64,000 nucleotides of DNA from Poronia punctata (GCA_022579005.1 MU401503.1:82875-146874), one strand, 5' to 3'. Counted from the stretch's first letter, positions 24,818-37,529 are shown. The notes: generated by a model not told the origin, from the sequence alone. A program made the numbers and translations.

Positions 24818-26972
24818 TTACATGCTGTTTTCAGCGGGTGTGCCGCCTCCGCCGTGGGTGTCAACGCCGTGAAAGGCATCACCGAAAGCCGAGTCTTCCA
24901 TGTTAAGATCCAACCCTTCGCTCATCCCACCAGGCGTCGTTCCGCTGAACCCGGCCAAAGCGTCGCCGGCCGTATTTAGGTCATCCAACGAGCCGAAATC
25001 GTTATTATCACCGTTGAAGCCACCGGATGGTGTGCCGGCTGCCGAGACTTGCTTCGAAGTCCCCGAATTCTTAGACGGGCCACCGATCGAGGCAGCATCG
25101 GCATTGGGATCTGGGCTCACGCCGCCTTTGGGTACTACGACCCAGTCGCCGCTACCCGCATCCGTGCCGTCCATCTTAACGTCGGCGCTGTGATGGCCAG
25201 GAGCAGCGGGTTGAGGTGGAGGCGGATGAGGTGAGGGAACATTGAGGTTCGCAGGTGTTGCGGCGTTGGAAGGAGCACCGGACATGGGTGGCTGAGGTGT
25301 CGAATGCGACGAGGCACCCGTGTGCATTTGGTCGAGAAGACCAGCCGCTGTTCCACCCATGTCGATATCTGAATCCCCCATCATGAATCCACTTTGCTGA
25401 GAGCCTGCGTGTGAAGGCTGACGGGACATCGCGTTGCTTCCGCTCATACTACCGGGGAGGGCCCCGCCAACTGAAGATGATTGCGCATTGAATTGAGCGG
25501 CAGGTTCCGGCGTAGGCTCTTGGTAGCCACCTTGTTGAATTCTGCGCAGGTCGTGGATAATCTCCACCTGACGATTCAGATGGGCTTCCACCTGCGAAAC
25601 AATCTCGTCAACCTGTCTATGTTGCTTTGGCGGCCAACGGCTTCCGGCATCCTCGACTTCATCTGTGCCGTCTAGGCGAAACGGATCCGGGTCTGAATTG
25701 TAAGTCGCAGTGCGTAACTCCTTCTCCGAGGCAGTGATGAGAGAATTCTGCTTGAACTTTGCCATTTGCCTAGCATGGTCAGCTTTCATCTTTTCCATCT
25801 CAGCTTTCGTCGAATCGATTCGGCTGTTCACCCGCCTCCGAAACTCGGCAGCTTGTTCGGGATCCAAGTGGGCCGTGGCAGGCTTCGCGGGTTGCTTTTT
25901 TATCACAGCCGAGTCCGGCGCATCAAGGATGCCATCGGTCAAATCTGACAGCTCGCCTTTAAGTCCGAGACCCAAGTCCGCGAAACCAATCTGGCCCATC
26001 ATGTATGCCGAGGATAAAATCTCCTCCATCCATTCATGATTCTGCTTGTACCGGGTGATGCTCACATCTCGGGCCGTAAGCAAATCGAAGAGATCGCCAC
26101 GGGATGTGTCTTCATCATCCTCGAGGTCGGTTTGTCCTACCGCCGCTATCGGATTCATCGGATGAGCAGGCTGGTTGGTGCGCGGACGTTTCGACGGTGG
26201 TCCGCTAGCCGCAGGGGCATGTGGTGGATAGGCCATGGCCTGAGGGACACCGCGATGTTGCCCATACACCGGCTGCCTTGACTGTTCTCTCGGCAAGTTG
26301 ATCTGCGGCCAGTTGACACGGTCCCCAAGGATGAATTCTTTGCGTTGAATCTGGCCGCATCTCTGAAGATGTCCACGTGCTTCCATCACGGCCTGAGTGT
26401 GGGGATCGCGCGGGATATTCTGCACTGGTATGCGCTCATTCCCGTCGATGGGGCCGTAATGGACTATCCACAGGCTCGGATCGACCTGAGGTGCGTTTGG
26501 GTTGGGTACATTGGAAGGAATCAATCGGAATCGGCGGCGCGAGTGCGTAGCAAGCTGCGCACCAGGCACATACCCAGCCTTGTGAAAATACATCTCTAGG
26601 ATCTACTGATTAGTTAGCATCGCGCTGCCCTCACATCCACAGCCTTGATCAACATACAATGCCATTTCCGACATCTTGGGTGAAGTATTGCTCTTGTGGG
26701 GCCCAGATAATACCATCACTGGCGAAGCGTGTTCCCATGATCTGTAGAGGCTGCCATGTGAGGAATATCTGTCCGTGCTCGGGCTTGTCTATGTATGTCC
26801 AGAAGAAGGGCGCAGTGTCGCGGGCGATCTTGGGCGCCTGCATTAACCATGTCGTGACTTCAGGGGGGTGGACCTGGGCCTTTTGTGTGTATCTGTAAGT
26901 CGAAAGGAGGTGCACATGGGGGAGGAGGTCCCTATGCACCGCATAACTAGGATCGCTAATCGTCGCCGTCAT
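24818..26972 (-). CDS. ssr4: SWI/SNF and RSC complex subunit Ssr4
   Basis: Two exons, 26972-26658 and 26602-24818, give 699 aa. The 55-nt intron (GTATGT donor, GTAG acceptor) joins QDVGNGI to ILEMYFHKAGYVPG. The N-terminal third is the fungal Ssr4/DUF1750 domain: an HRDLLPHVHLLSTYRYTQ start, a FFWTYIDKPEHGQIFLTWQP core, and a RRRFRLIPSNVPNPNAPQVD segment. A predicted coiled coil (about residues 370-405) and a long Gly/Ser/Pro/Ala-rich tail follow. In fission yeast Ssr4 is shared by both SWI/SNF-type nucleosome remodellers; a nuclear remodelling role is inferred here. The start is the ATG at 26972, because the two codons before it open with TTG. Confidence 0.9.
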
Positions 26973-27695
26973 TGTCAAATGTAGTGTGTGGACACTCTGG
27001 GTTTTGGAGTTGATTGATTATGTGTATTTTAAACAAGCCTTTTTATATTGTACTGGCAATTACAGCTTTTACCGGCCTTGACTGAACGAGATCGGCACGA
27101 GAGGGCGTCGCCAGTGGCGTCGACGTCGTGATGTTGTCGGTACTGTACTAGGCAAGGCTGCATGAGATTGAAATTAAGCAGTCGCAAGAACGAAACGCGA
27201 CACGAAGCTTTGGTACGTAACCTACGAGTAGTACGTACCTTTGTCCGGACCCACCTGTACCGTTGTAAAGGAAAGCGCTAATTGGTTGGTTCGTGACCGG
27301 GTTGTGGCTCGAGAACTTGTGTGGCTGGTGACCACCTCTACCTCCTCCCCGTGCCCCCTACGGACATTTCCGTGCAACACGCGTATCTACAAGTCGATCA
27401 CATCGCTTCTACATCCTCGTACGACTACCTAGGTACTCGTAGACTTTTCTTACCCCTACGAGTACAAGTTCGTCCCGTTTTACGAGCGTTTATTCTCTTC
27501 CCACTTCAAGAAAAGCAGTTCAAAGATTGCACATCACGACAAAACGTCGGCATGATCGGTATAAAGCTTAATCATTATACAGTCGATTCCCGTCCAGTCT
27601 ATTTAAATTATCTCGTAATGGGTGCCCAATCTTGCAATGCTATGTTTACCTGCCTGTAGGCCCCCATGGTCGCTCATTCTCACCTTTTTGGTATC
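26973..27695. other. Intergenic: ssr4 promoter and gnd1 3' flank
   Basis: No gene seen. Three copies of the TACGAGTA/TACTCGTA motif occur at about 27223, 27434 and 27460, close to several TACCTA-type repeats. Confidence 0.6.
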
Positions 27696-29747
27696 TTATG
27701 CTTGGTATGTTGAAGCGGACACGTTGCCACCACGGCCGGTCCAGTTGACGTGAATATCTTTGCCCTCGGGGTACTTCTCGTTGGCCGATTCAGGCTTAAC
27801 CCTGAAGGTGTGGGCACCGAAGTAGTCACGCTGTGCCTGGAGTAGGTTGGCGGGCAGGTCCTTGGTGCGGTAACCGTCGAACCACGAAAGCGCTGTGGCG
27901 AAAGCGGGCGTAGGGATACCCAGGAGAACGGCCTTGGAGACGACGTCTCTCCAGCCGGGTTGAGCCTTGTGGATAGCCTCGTTGAAGAAGTCATCGAACA
28001 ACAAGTTCTTTAGGTCGGGGTTGTTTCGGTAGGCATTGGTGATGTCCTTCAAGAAAACAGAGCGGATAATGCAGCCACCTCGCCACATCAAGGCAATCGA
28101 GGGCTTGTTCAGCTTCCAGCCGTACTCTTTGGCAGCCTGTTCAGTTCTGATTAGCAACTAAATCCAAACGCGAAATAAGTAGTAGACACTAACCTCTTGC
28201 ATCAGCATGAAGCCCTGGGCGTATGAAACGATCTTCGAGGCGTATAGAGCCTGCTCTAGGTTGTCCAAAAATTGCTCCTTGTTGCCCTCGAAGCTCTGGC
28301 TGGTACCGACGAACTTGAGCTTCTGCGAAGCCTCGGTACGCTCTGGCTTGATCGAAGACAGGCAGCGGGCGAAGACGGCCTCAGCAATCAGAGTTACGGG
28401 CATTCCGAGATCGAAAGCATTCACAGCCGTCCATTTTCCGGTACCCTTCTGGCCAGCCTGGTCCAAGATTTTCTCGACCAGGGGAGTTCCATCGTCGTCG
28501 TTGTAGTACATGATGTCGCGAGTAATTTCAATTAGGAAAGAATCTAGGACACCCGAGTTCCACTTGCCGAAGATATCGCCGATCTCCTTGTTGCTCAGAC
28601 CGAGACCCCGTTTCATGATGTCGTAAGCCTAAATGGAATGCCGGGTCAATTTCTTCACTTGCACCAGCCCGGGATTATGGCAGTCACTGACCTCGCAGAT
28701 AAGTTGCATATCACCGTATTCGATACCGTTGTGTACCATCTTGACGTAGTGGCCAGCACCCTCGTCACCAACCCACTCACAGCAGGCTTCGCCAGAGCTC
28801 TTGGCAGAAATGCTCTGGAAGATATCTTTGATGTGGGGCCAAGCCTCCTCGTTGCCGCCAGGCATAATTGAAGGGCCATATCGGGCTCCCTCTTCACCAC
28901 CGGAGACACCGGAACCGACGAACCGGATACCCTTCTCGTTCAGGTACTTGGTTCTGCGGTTGGAGTCGGGGAAGTGGGAGTTGCCACCATCAATGATGAT
29001 GTCGCCCTTCTCGAGGAGGGGCAGTAGAGTCTCGATCCAATCATCAACGGCCTTGCCAGCTTGGACGAGGAGCATGACGCGACGGGGCTTCTTGAGTTTG
29101 GAAATGAATTCCTCATTAGAATGGGCACCCACAACGGACTTTCCCTTGGCCTCGTTTTCCAGGAAGCGGTCGACCTTGGAAATGGTTCGGTTATAGGCGC
29201 AAATCGTGAAGCCGTGGTCGGCCATGTTCAGAATCAAGTTCTGGCCCCTGGCACGAGGTGTTAGTATTCAGAAATCCATAGTCCAGGGCAGGACAGGGTC
29301 GAGCGAAGACAAATGGGATGGTAACTTACATGACAGCCAGGCCAATGAGGCCGAGATCAGCGCTTTGGGATAGTTAGCATGATCGTCCAAGACAGTGCTA
29401 TAGACGCCAAAGGTGCCATTGCAAAAGAGAACGAGGGAAATAGGCTCGCCTTGCGCCGCTGAAGGAGCTGGTGATATTGGCCAGACGAGCTCTAGAGGAC
29501 CCCAAGAATAATGTTTCAGTGACACACGTTGAGGGATTGAGGGATCAAGAGGGCAATACTGCATTCCCCAAGCCCCGAACAGCCAGTCAAGCAGATTTGC
29601 GCATCTGCTCGATGCGTCCATGGCCCTCAACCACAACAGCGGCCATTGGCATTATTGTTGGTCGCCTAATCTAGACTGCGTCTTTTGGCGCGCATTCGGC
29701 TGTTACTGGGGCGAGAGTACGGGAATAACTTACACGGCACCAGACAT
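27696..29747 (-). CDS. gnd1: 6-phosphogluconate dehydrogenase, decarboxylating
   Basis: Five exons, 29747-29734, 29362-29330, 29247-28692, 28628-28194 and 28136-27696, give 492 aa, the normal length of the family. Exons 1 and 2 (14 and 33 nt) encode MSGAV and the start of the nucleotide-binding fold, so that GLIGLAVMGQNLILNMADHG spans two splice joins. Further family signatures are DGGNSHFPDS, VGSGVSGGEEGARYGPSIMP, the substrate-binding KMVHNGIEYGDMQLI and GTGKWT, and the C-terminal ALSWFDGYR. The enzyme oxidises 6-phosphogluconate to ribulose 5-phosphate with NADP+ in the cytosolic pentose phosphate pathway, yielding NADPH. The 371-nt first intron directly after the 14-nt exon is unusually long for the window and may carry regulatory signals. 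Confidence 0.95.
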
Positions 29748-30007
29748 AGTTGCAATATTGCTTGCTTAGTCTTTGTACTTGGTCAATGAATTATAACAAT
29801 GGCGGCAGATAACTGCGCGGGTGTGAGAAATATTCGCAGGGTGGCTTCCTACAGAAGAAAATTATAGAGGGGAAGGTGAGAGAAGGTGATGGTGAAGGGG
29901 GGGCAGAGGATGCTTTTCTATGATGGAGGGGTAAAAATCGGGACGAAGGCAGCTAAGAATGCCAATGGGTACATAGCAAGGCGACAAGGGTAGCGTCTTC
30001 CGTGGGG

Positions 30008-30259
30008 TCAACAATCAAAATCGATAATGTTGCTCGCAGGACAAAGCAAGACTAAGGTACGTAATTACGAGACGGGCGTGAATTTTGTCAGCGGAAAACA
30101 ACAATAACAGATAGAAGCCCCCTTCCTACCTTTTGAGCCTGAGGTGGCCGGTTGTAATGTAGCCCCAGCACCAGCACCCACCACCGCTGTCATCATTCTG
30201 TCTAGGTCCCGTCTAGAGTTGCCTGCCTTTACCTTGCCATTGGTCACAGCAGGAGGCAT
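30008..30259 (-). CDS. Possible spliced small ORF upstream of gnd1 (57 aa)
   Basis: ATG at 30259. The model is exon 30259-30130, a 78-nt intron (GTAGGA donor, GCTGAC branch-like sequence, CCTTAG acceptor) and exon 30051-30008, giving 57 aa with a stop. The peptide has a charged start (KVKAGNSRRDLDRMM), a small Ala/Gly hydrophobic segment (TAVVGAGAGA) and an end in PASNIIDFDC. It lies on the same strand as gnd1 and ends 260 bases before the gnd1 start, so it could be an upstream ORF in a long gnd1 leader or a separate small gene. I do not recognise the family. Support is only the intron signals and open frame. Confidence 0.35.
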
Positions 30260-32411
30260 GGTCGTTAGGAGGATTGGCGGGCAAGTCCATGGCGGGGTTA
30301 TCCGGGCTTACTCAGCCCCGCTTTTTAGCTGCTTGACATTACAACATACAGTACGTTAAGTCGTTACCAATCTTAGCCTAGTACTTTGTAAGTGGGTAAT
30401 TAACAGAGCTGCAGAAGACGAACTTCGATCTGAGAAGGGAGGGGTTTAGTACACGTAGAGGGGTCGTAGAGGGGTAGTAGATGGCATGTATTTCCCTAAC
30501 ATCAGGTACACCAAAGAAAGAAAGAAACAGTGCGAGCTGCAGAGTCAATTGAAGGCTTGATCGAAACTCATGAAAATAAAGAACAATAGCTTTCGGAAGC
30601 CTACGCCGGGTTACGCCCTTGTTGGCACAATTGAGTCATTTGTTTTATGCTTGTGTTTGCAGAAGGCAATGACGGAAGCCGATATCTGCAACAAACATAC
30701 TGATTTTGCTGGCGGCAGCGCAAACAAGCGCTCCCATTGCCATTGTTATAATAATTTTTGGAATCAAGATCGCTTGCAAACTGGGCTGTATGTTAAAACT
30801 AAAGCTGGAGACGCGGCTCTAGGGTTATAGCTAAAGCAATGATAGCCTGACGTTATGAAGAGCTGGGTCGACGGTTTATTACCCGCCTTGTCCTACTCGT
30901 ATAAGCAGCCTAGGAACCGACTATTCGTGTATGGCGTCTTGGAGAGTATATAGTATTGCCTATTGGCTACTTGGATACTAAACATTCCGATCCAACTGAT
31001 GCGCCATTCAAAGTTGGTTGGCTAGGTAGATATGCAGTAACATACAATCTTTCAAGGTAGAACAAGATTTGCTGTTTCAGTACATGGGTAATACTTAGCG
31101 CAACATGGTTGGGAGTATACCCTGTTGGAAGACTAATCGGGAAATATCACAAAAATATCTCCCTCCCGATGATCCTTCAGTAAATGAATGTGGTAGACTC
31201 ACTTCCCATACGAGGCATGCACATGGAGATTGTGCTTGCCGCTGCATGGAAGCTGGATGAGGAAACACCAAGACTTTCTCAACCGTAAGCATCGCTCATA
31301 ACTGTCAGAGTCGGTCGAGCCGATGAATAACTGCTGGCTGAATACAAATATCTTTGGTAAAATCGGTGGATAGAATGGGATATATTTTGCGGACGATTGG
31401 TCTACAAAGTCCGACTTTCGGGATAGGCGGATACGGATGACACAACAGTGCCCGTCATCCGGAGTTGGATCCAATGCTACCACCGAAAATGTCGCACAGC
31501 CTGAGTACCTTATCATGACCCCCATCGTTACTCTGCCCTTACTGGCTTAGTTCGCTTACCTTGTCGGTCATGAACCAATGCCCCGATCTATGGATGGGGG
31601 GATGTCTTGTCTCAGGTGATGTGGCTTTACACGTACTATTAACAGACCACAGGGCACCGTCGACAATATGTTGGGGATTGTGAGGCTGGAGTTGTCTTGA
31701 GCACTAACGGGTTGCCGTTCCATGTCTTCGCTTATACCCTATAGGCCCAAAATAGGTCGAAGGGCCGGTAATCCGCTCAAAGGGCCGACACCTAAAATGG
31801 CGAAATTGAGCCCAGCGCGGTAGACCTGTATGGCAAGTCCGGATATAGTAAAGCCTCGTATGCCATCGGGGAAAGTTTTGCCGCCCATATTATAGTCGTA
31901 CGAGGCACGGCATCTTCTTATATGCTCATTGGCGTGGAGATCTTACTTGTACGCACATTGAGTATGAATTCCTGGTGGCTGTAGGGGTGCCTCGTGGAAA
32001 GTGCACAGAAGAGCCAGCCACTCGCCTTAGTAATAAGCATGTGGCTGTGTATCCACTTCCCTTTCATTCTGTGGCGTTGATTTTACATGAACCTTATCTG
32101 ATTAGAAGCGGGTTTTCGACATGGGTAGGGGTTCATTTGTCGGGTACCTCGAACTTTGGTAGGTACATGTAATTTTATCCGTCACCGAGCCTCTTCCGTC
32201 ATTAATCCAACAAAATCAACAACTCATACCATATTGGCAACAACCATCGCGCTTTGCACCACGTCGCATCACCTTTAATACCCACACCATCGAAACCATT
32301 CGTACACGATATCACGGCCTGAGACACTAGGGTTCTAGAAAATCCCATCCACAGGTACGTTGTAGCCTTGAACAAACACAATCTCGCGTCGGGCGCACGG
32401 CAAAGTTCATC
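30260..32411. other. Divergent intergenic region, gnd1 (-) / RBM42-like gene (+)
   Basis: 2.1 kb with no supported gene. Open frames at 31199-31525 (minus) and 31975-32172 (plus) lack recognisable content. It should contain the RBM42-like promoter and possibly the distal gnd1 promoter. Confidence 0.5.
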
Positions 32412-33596
32412 ATGTCCTATCCGGGTCCTCCAGGCTCGTCCTCTTCGTCGCTCCCGCCGCGACCTCCACCATCAAAGGTATCGGGATTCAAACCCGCCTT
32501 CCGACCCGCCGCGCCTCCCGCTACTTATGCAGCCTCCAGCGCGCCGAGTTACTCGAGCGCACCAAGCTATGCAGGCCCATCTGCAAGCGCACCTCATTAT
32601 GGAGCTACTGCCCCGCCCTCCAACTACCAGCCGTACGGCGCCATGAGCACCGGTGCTTCTTACCCACCTCAGACGGCGGCCTATTCGTACCCCCAACAAG
32701 GCGGGTATCAACAGAATTATTACGGCGCGCAAGCGGCCCCGGCTACCACCGGCGCGTCTGCGTCTGCGTACGGCACACCGCCTCAGATCCGCAACCCCTT
32801 TCCCGTACCCGGCGGCCAGACAAAGGCCGATGACTACGACCCGAACATGGCGGCGCAGATTGCGCAATGGCAGAGCGCTTACTCAAGGGACCCAAAAGAG
32901 GCCGCAAGCATGGCCGGTGGCGGCGGTGGTCCTGGTCGGCCCGGCACTGTCCCTAACAGTGCAGCTGCGTTCTCGTTGGAAGCCGCCAATCGTGCATCAG
33001 CAGAGGTAAACGCCGCTGCGGCTGCGGCTGCTGCTGCTGCTGCGGCAACTGTGTCCGGCGACAAGAAAAAGACGGTTGTGCGACAAGGCGGTGGTCAGAA
33101 GTGGACGGATGACACCCTCTTAGAATGGGATCCGTCTCACTTACGCCTCTTTGTCGGTAACCTTGCCGGTGAGACGACAGACGAGAGCTTGTTCAAGGCT
33201 TTCTCCCGATGGAAATCGCTACAAAAGGCACGCGTGATCCGCGACAAGGTCACGAGCAAGTCCAAGGGATTCGGTTTCGTATCTTTCAGTGACCCTGACG
33301 AATTCTTCGCTGCGGCCAAGGAGATGAATGGCAAGTATATCCAGAGTCACCCCGTCGTCGTGCGCAAGAGTACCACCGAGATCAAACCCCAGGTAGTCAA
33401 AGATAAACGTCACGGCGGCGGCAAGTGGAATAAGAATAAGAACAAGAATAACAACCGGAGCGGTAACGGAAGTGGCTCTGGTGGTGGTGGTGGTGGTGGT
33501 GGTGAGGGTAGTTTCGAACCACATCTAGGACCCACGGGAGGCGGTATCACGAAACCGGGAGCGAAAACGAAAGACGGGCTGAGATTGCTCGGATGA
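32412..33596 (+). CDS. RBM42-like RNA-binding protein with one RRM
   Basis: Single exon, 394 aa, ATG at 32412. The N-terminal 220 residues are Pro/Ala/Ser/Tyr-rich and end in a run of Ala (about 33009-33048). One RRM lies at about residues 243-320, with RNP2 LRLFVGNL and RNP1 KGFGFVSF. It is preceded by WTDDTLLEWDPSHLR, the sequence that typically leads into the RBM42 RRM. The C-terminus has a basic Asn/Lys-rich stretch, a run of eight Gly and a short conserved end. RBM42 proteins are nuclear factors that associate with the spliceosome and some mRNAs; that role is inferred. No intron is needed. Confidence 0.9.
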   Translation: MSYPGPPGSSSSSLPPRPPPSKVSGFKPAFRPAAPPATYAASSAPSYSSAPSYAGPSASAPHYGATAPPSNYQPYGAMSTGASYPPQTAAYSYPQQGGYQQNYYGAQAAPATTGASASAYGTPPQIRNPFPVPGGQTKADDYDPNMAAQIAQWQSAYSRDPKEAASMAGGGGGPGRPGTVPNSAAAFSLEAANRASAEVNAAAAAAAAAAAATVSGDKKKTVVRQGGGQKWTDDTLLEWDPSHLRLFVGNLAGETTDESLFKAFSRWKSLQKARVIRDKVTSKSKGFGFVSFSDPDEFFAAAKEMNGKYIQSHPVVVRKSTTEIKPQVVKDKRHGGGKWNKNKNKNNNRSGNGSGSGGGGGGGGEGSFEPHLGPTGGGITKPGAKTKDGLRLLG

Positions 33597-34751
33597 GTTA
33601 CTTCTTTTCTCGATCTTATATCGTACCTTTGCGATTCCTCTGGTCGCCAGTGGACGAAACATTGAGGTATTGGAGTGGTTTTTGGAAGAACATGATGAGA
33701 TGTTGTCATGAATTCATCATCTGCTACACTAGAGTGATCCAAATGGTCGCTGGACTCTTGACTCTTGACTCCCATGTTGTCTGGATCATAACATAACATG
33801 GAACCCAAGCACCCTTGTGGTATTCAAGGGAAAAAGGCGGTCTGTACCTACCAGCCGCATGCATCCCCCTTTCCAATGAAACTCGGAAGATAAAGTATTT
33901 ATCAGGGCTCGGCAGCCAGCAATACGTGTAACCCTAAAACGATAAAAAAAAACACACGGGTACCTACCTACTGTGGGCGGGGGTATGATATTGCCTTATT
34001 TGCGCAAAGGAGTCTCAAAGAGTCTCACTCCTAACCTACCTTATGTACCTAAGCCGGAATCACAATTTCCATCCGGAACCGAACTAGAAATCGGCCTCTT
34101 TTCTTCCATCGCTATATAGATACCCTCACTTACCTAGCTCTAATATTACCTACCGCAATTAGAAAATGGCAAAACGTGATTTAATGAGAGTAGTAGCTGT
34201 ATTTATTCTCTGTATGTGTTTAATTGTGTCTTGCTCGCCTTTCCCGATCCGTTCGTATCCTTCACCTGCCATTAGGTAGGTATTTCAGGTACTTTGGTGA
34301 ATATCCAAAGCAATCGGTAAGTTCGTTTACACATACACATAGGTATACTCGGACAAGGTGCAGTAAGTAAGTAAAGGGCGAGGTGGGATGAAACGAAAAC
34401 TCCATCGACTCGGGGGGTTAGTTTAGTTGTAGACGACCAACTACCCAAATCACATTTTCTTGTTCTTTGCCGTCTTCCATCTCTCGAGATGGAAGCTTGG
34501 TCCGTATATAAACAGGTAGAACTCCGCAGATATAACTCGTAACGCAAATAAAATACCCAACAAATCCATGTTCCAGATAAACAATTCAAAGGCTCTATTT
34601 ATCCCTATTCATTTGATAATTCCGTTTTTCTATCCATATATAACTGCCGTATATCCTGTACAAAGAGCCCTCTTTTGTATAATGACAAATAATAATACAT
34701 TGTGATCTGAGGGGCGCAAATCGGAATGGGGCATTTCATCAAGGATCAGAG
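33597..34751. other. Convergent intergenic region, RBM42-like gene / transporter
   Basis: 3' flanks of two convergent genes. Short TACCTACC/GGTAGGTA runs occur at about 33961 and 34274. No gene seen. Confidence 0.6.
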
Positions 34752-36782
34752 TTAATCTTCCCGTTGATGATCTGTCCTAGTCGATCTACCATCCTCTTGC
34801 GACCTCGGCGTTTTGGGTCTGGGTATCAAGTCACCATCAACGGTGATATGGCTCTCTTCAAACTCACTTTCCCCCCGATGCGTCAACAGTCCGGCGTCCT
34901 CCTCATCCGACTCGGTCGAGTCGTCCGAATGTGCCTGTTGATAAACCTTGGTATGTGCGTCTTTCTGCGCATCGTCCCGCATTTTCATGAATTTCATGTA
35001 GTTGTAGGCACCAATGGCGACAAGGGTGACCAAGAGCCCAGATATGTTGATCGGGGTGAGCTTGTCGTCAAATACTAGAGCGGCAACTACAATGGTGACG
35101 ACCTCTTTGAAAATGCCGGCAATAGAGAGCGTCACGACGCTGCTTCGCTGCAGCAGAGCGAATTCGCTGGCTGTCATGAGAAAGGCTATAGTGCCGGGGA
35201 AAAGTAAAAGGAGGGGCGTCTTCACAACACCCCATTCCCCGCTTAGCGTACCGATTGCCTCGGTGAAATTTCCGAAACCCTCAACTGGGAGTGCGATAAA
35301 TAGTAAAGTGCCAAACATGATGGGCGAGAGAAAGAAAATGCTAGAAAAAGGATTCGAGGTAGCGGGATGCCGCAGTAGTAAAATCTGGGTCAGGCCCCAA
35401 CGGAAGCCGGAGAAAAAGGCCGAGGATATTATCAAAAAGAAACCACCGAGGTGAAACTCGACCTCGCCGGCGACCATCATAATGACACCGGCTGTCATAG
35501 TCGCAATGATGGCTACGAGTCGCCATGTCGGCGTCTCCAAATGGAAGACAAAAGCAAAGATAAGAACGAAGGCAAGTGCTGAAGACTTGCACATGGCTAC
35601 ATGTTTGTGTCAGCGGCTATGCATTGGCTATTTGATGGGGCTTGTCAGTAATTAGACATACTGTAGAATGTGAGCGTGATGAATTTCAGGGACGTGTTCC
35701 CCAGTCCGATATCAAGACCAGTAGCGGCGCCACATGGTCCTATCCTTGTGAAATAGAAGAGCTTCGTCATTAACGGCCGGTCCGGTTCGGATTCGTGTCG
35801 TGACCGACCCAGGTCGGAGTTGTGTAGTGTGTTATTTGGCCGTAGCGACGGTATAAAATACAACACCGAGCTAGCAAGGCAAAACTGCACGAGCATGTGC
35901 ATGGAAGTCGTAAATAAAGGGAAAGGAAAGTTAAGCTGGCCGGAATCGAACATCCATTTATTATACTGACGACCCGACATGTCAGCGCCAAAGTTTTTAT
36001 AGACTTTCCAGGCAATTCAAGTTGGGGGGGTTGCTTACCAGGGATATAGACAAGGAGAAAATGTACCAGAGCCCTATCAGGCCGGCATTAATCATGAGCT
36101 TTCTGAAAACATCTTTATCTGCCAGCCTTCGCTCCTCGTCGCTGAGCTTGTCCTGGACGATTCTTTGGTCTAATCTCGTGTTCCGCCGTCGTTTATTCCG
36201 TTTCCGACGCCGCTCTTTGCCGGTTAAGCCCGCTTCTTCGTCGTCGTGTAGGTCTTCATCTGAAAACGAATCATCGTCTCGCCCATTGGCTGCTCCTTGG
36301 CTATATAAAAGTTGATCTTCTTCTGAGATCTTGGGTTCGTTGTCGCTGCCAGCATTGCGGTTGGCGCTGGAGCCGGGACGTGGTGTCCCTGTGCGTGCGT
36401 TGGGCGACAGTGAAGCGTTTAGACCTGCGCTCAGCGTGCTACGCCGGCGACGGTGACCTTGCGGGGCTATCGCGTCCATCTCGATATCATCGGCTCGACG
36501 GTGGGCGGACGAGGCTGCGGAAGGGCCACCATCTGAAGGCCAATCGATCTGGAAGCTAGTAGTGGCCGATGATGCGGACGGAGGGTTGGAGATGTCGTTA
36601 TTTGGCGAGAGGGATGTGGGAACAAGAACACTGTTCACCGACAAGGAGTCTGGAACTTGTCGGTGCGACAGGGGTCGTCCTGTTGTTTGCTGTGGCGGTA
36701 AAGACTGTTGGGTGACCTGGGATGGACTCGGACGCGGCTTTGGCACTAGCACCGGCTGTTGGATGGACAAAGGGAGAGGCAT
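34752..36782 (-). CDS. Triose-phosphate/nucleotide-sugar transporter family protein (SLC35C2/Ymd8-like)
   Basis: Three exons, 36782-36039, 35965-35662 and 35596-34752, give 630 aa. The first 230 residues form a cytosolic extension rich in Ser/Pro with a strongly basic patch (GKERRRKRNKRRRN). The rest is the ten-helix TPT/EamA fold: SLSISLYNKWMF across intron 1, LTFYTMCKSSALAFVL across intron 2, then repeated hydrophobic helices and a KEVVTIVVAALVFDDKLTPI motif near the end. A Ser/Asp-rich acidic tail follows. These are Golgi or ER antiporters moving nucleotide sugars or related phosphates. The substrate cannot be read from the sequence. The closest family type is SLC35C2/Ymd8. Both introns (73 and 65 nt) have consensus donors. 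Confidence 0.9.
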
Positions 36783-37529
36783 CTTGAATTACTCAGATGG
36801 GGATGGTACGGCGCGTATGCGTGTATCTATGGAGTAAGGGTATTAAGGACTGATATTGGGATTAGGCTGTGCCGTTTCCGAATAAGCATTGCATTGCATT
36901 TGTAAAGTAGCAATTAGAGGCTGGAAGTGTACCAATAGTTGGGCCTCGTGGTCTGGGGTCACAAGAGAGGATTAAAAGAAGGTGAGCATCCCGTACTCGT
37001 ACAAGTCTAGGATATGATGTCCCCAGAGTCCCAGACGGGATGCCACCCTGACCCACGCCACGCCGCTATTAGCTAGCATGCTAGAGCCTAGTAGTAGTCT
37101 AGTAGGACTCTAGCCAGGAGCTGCCAGGCTAGCCTAAGGCGAGCTAGGTAGAATGGTCCTACTTTTATGCGCTGCATCATAATTGTCCTCAGTTAGTAAA
37201 ACGTGACCTCGAAACGTTTGTACGAGTACGTGTACGTATACATGAGCTGGTGATAACCTCCCAACATGCCAACCTTCTACTCGTATGTGTATTCGTGAGT
37301 TAAAGCTGGTCAATGTAATAGTGTATTCTATTACAATTTGTAGGCCTCTTGTTGTGATGTTCTATCAACTACACGTAATACAAGTGATCCAACGATATTT
37401 CTACGAGTAGGTGGTACGTCGCTAGGTAGGTAGTTAACCCTTCCATTCCGGTGGCAACCAAGCACGTTACCAACCCCTTATGATCTCTTAGAGTAGGTAC
37501 ACAAGCCGAACCAGTGAATCCACCAGAAT
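36783..37529. other. Intergenic: transporter promoter, pseudogene 3' flank
   Basis: No gene. Four copies of the TACTCGTA/TACGAGTA motif occur at about 36993, 37221, 37279 and 37402, the densest local group in the window. A CTAGTAG-rich patch lies at about 37085-37110. Confidence 0.55.

Noticed and set aside
31095..31525. Two consecutive minus-strand ORFs of 65 and 108 codons
   Set aside because: No sensible splice join gives a known protein and the sequence content is unremarkable.
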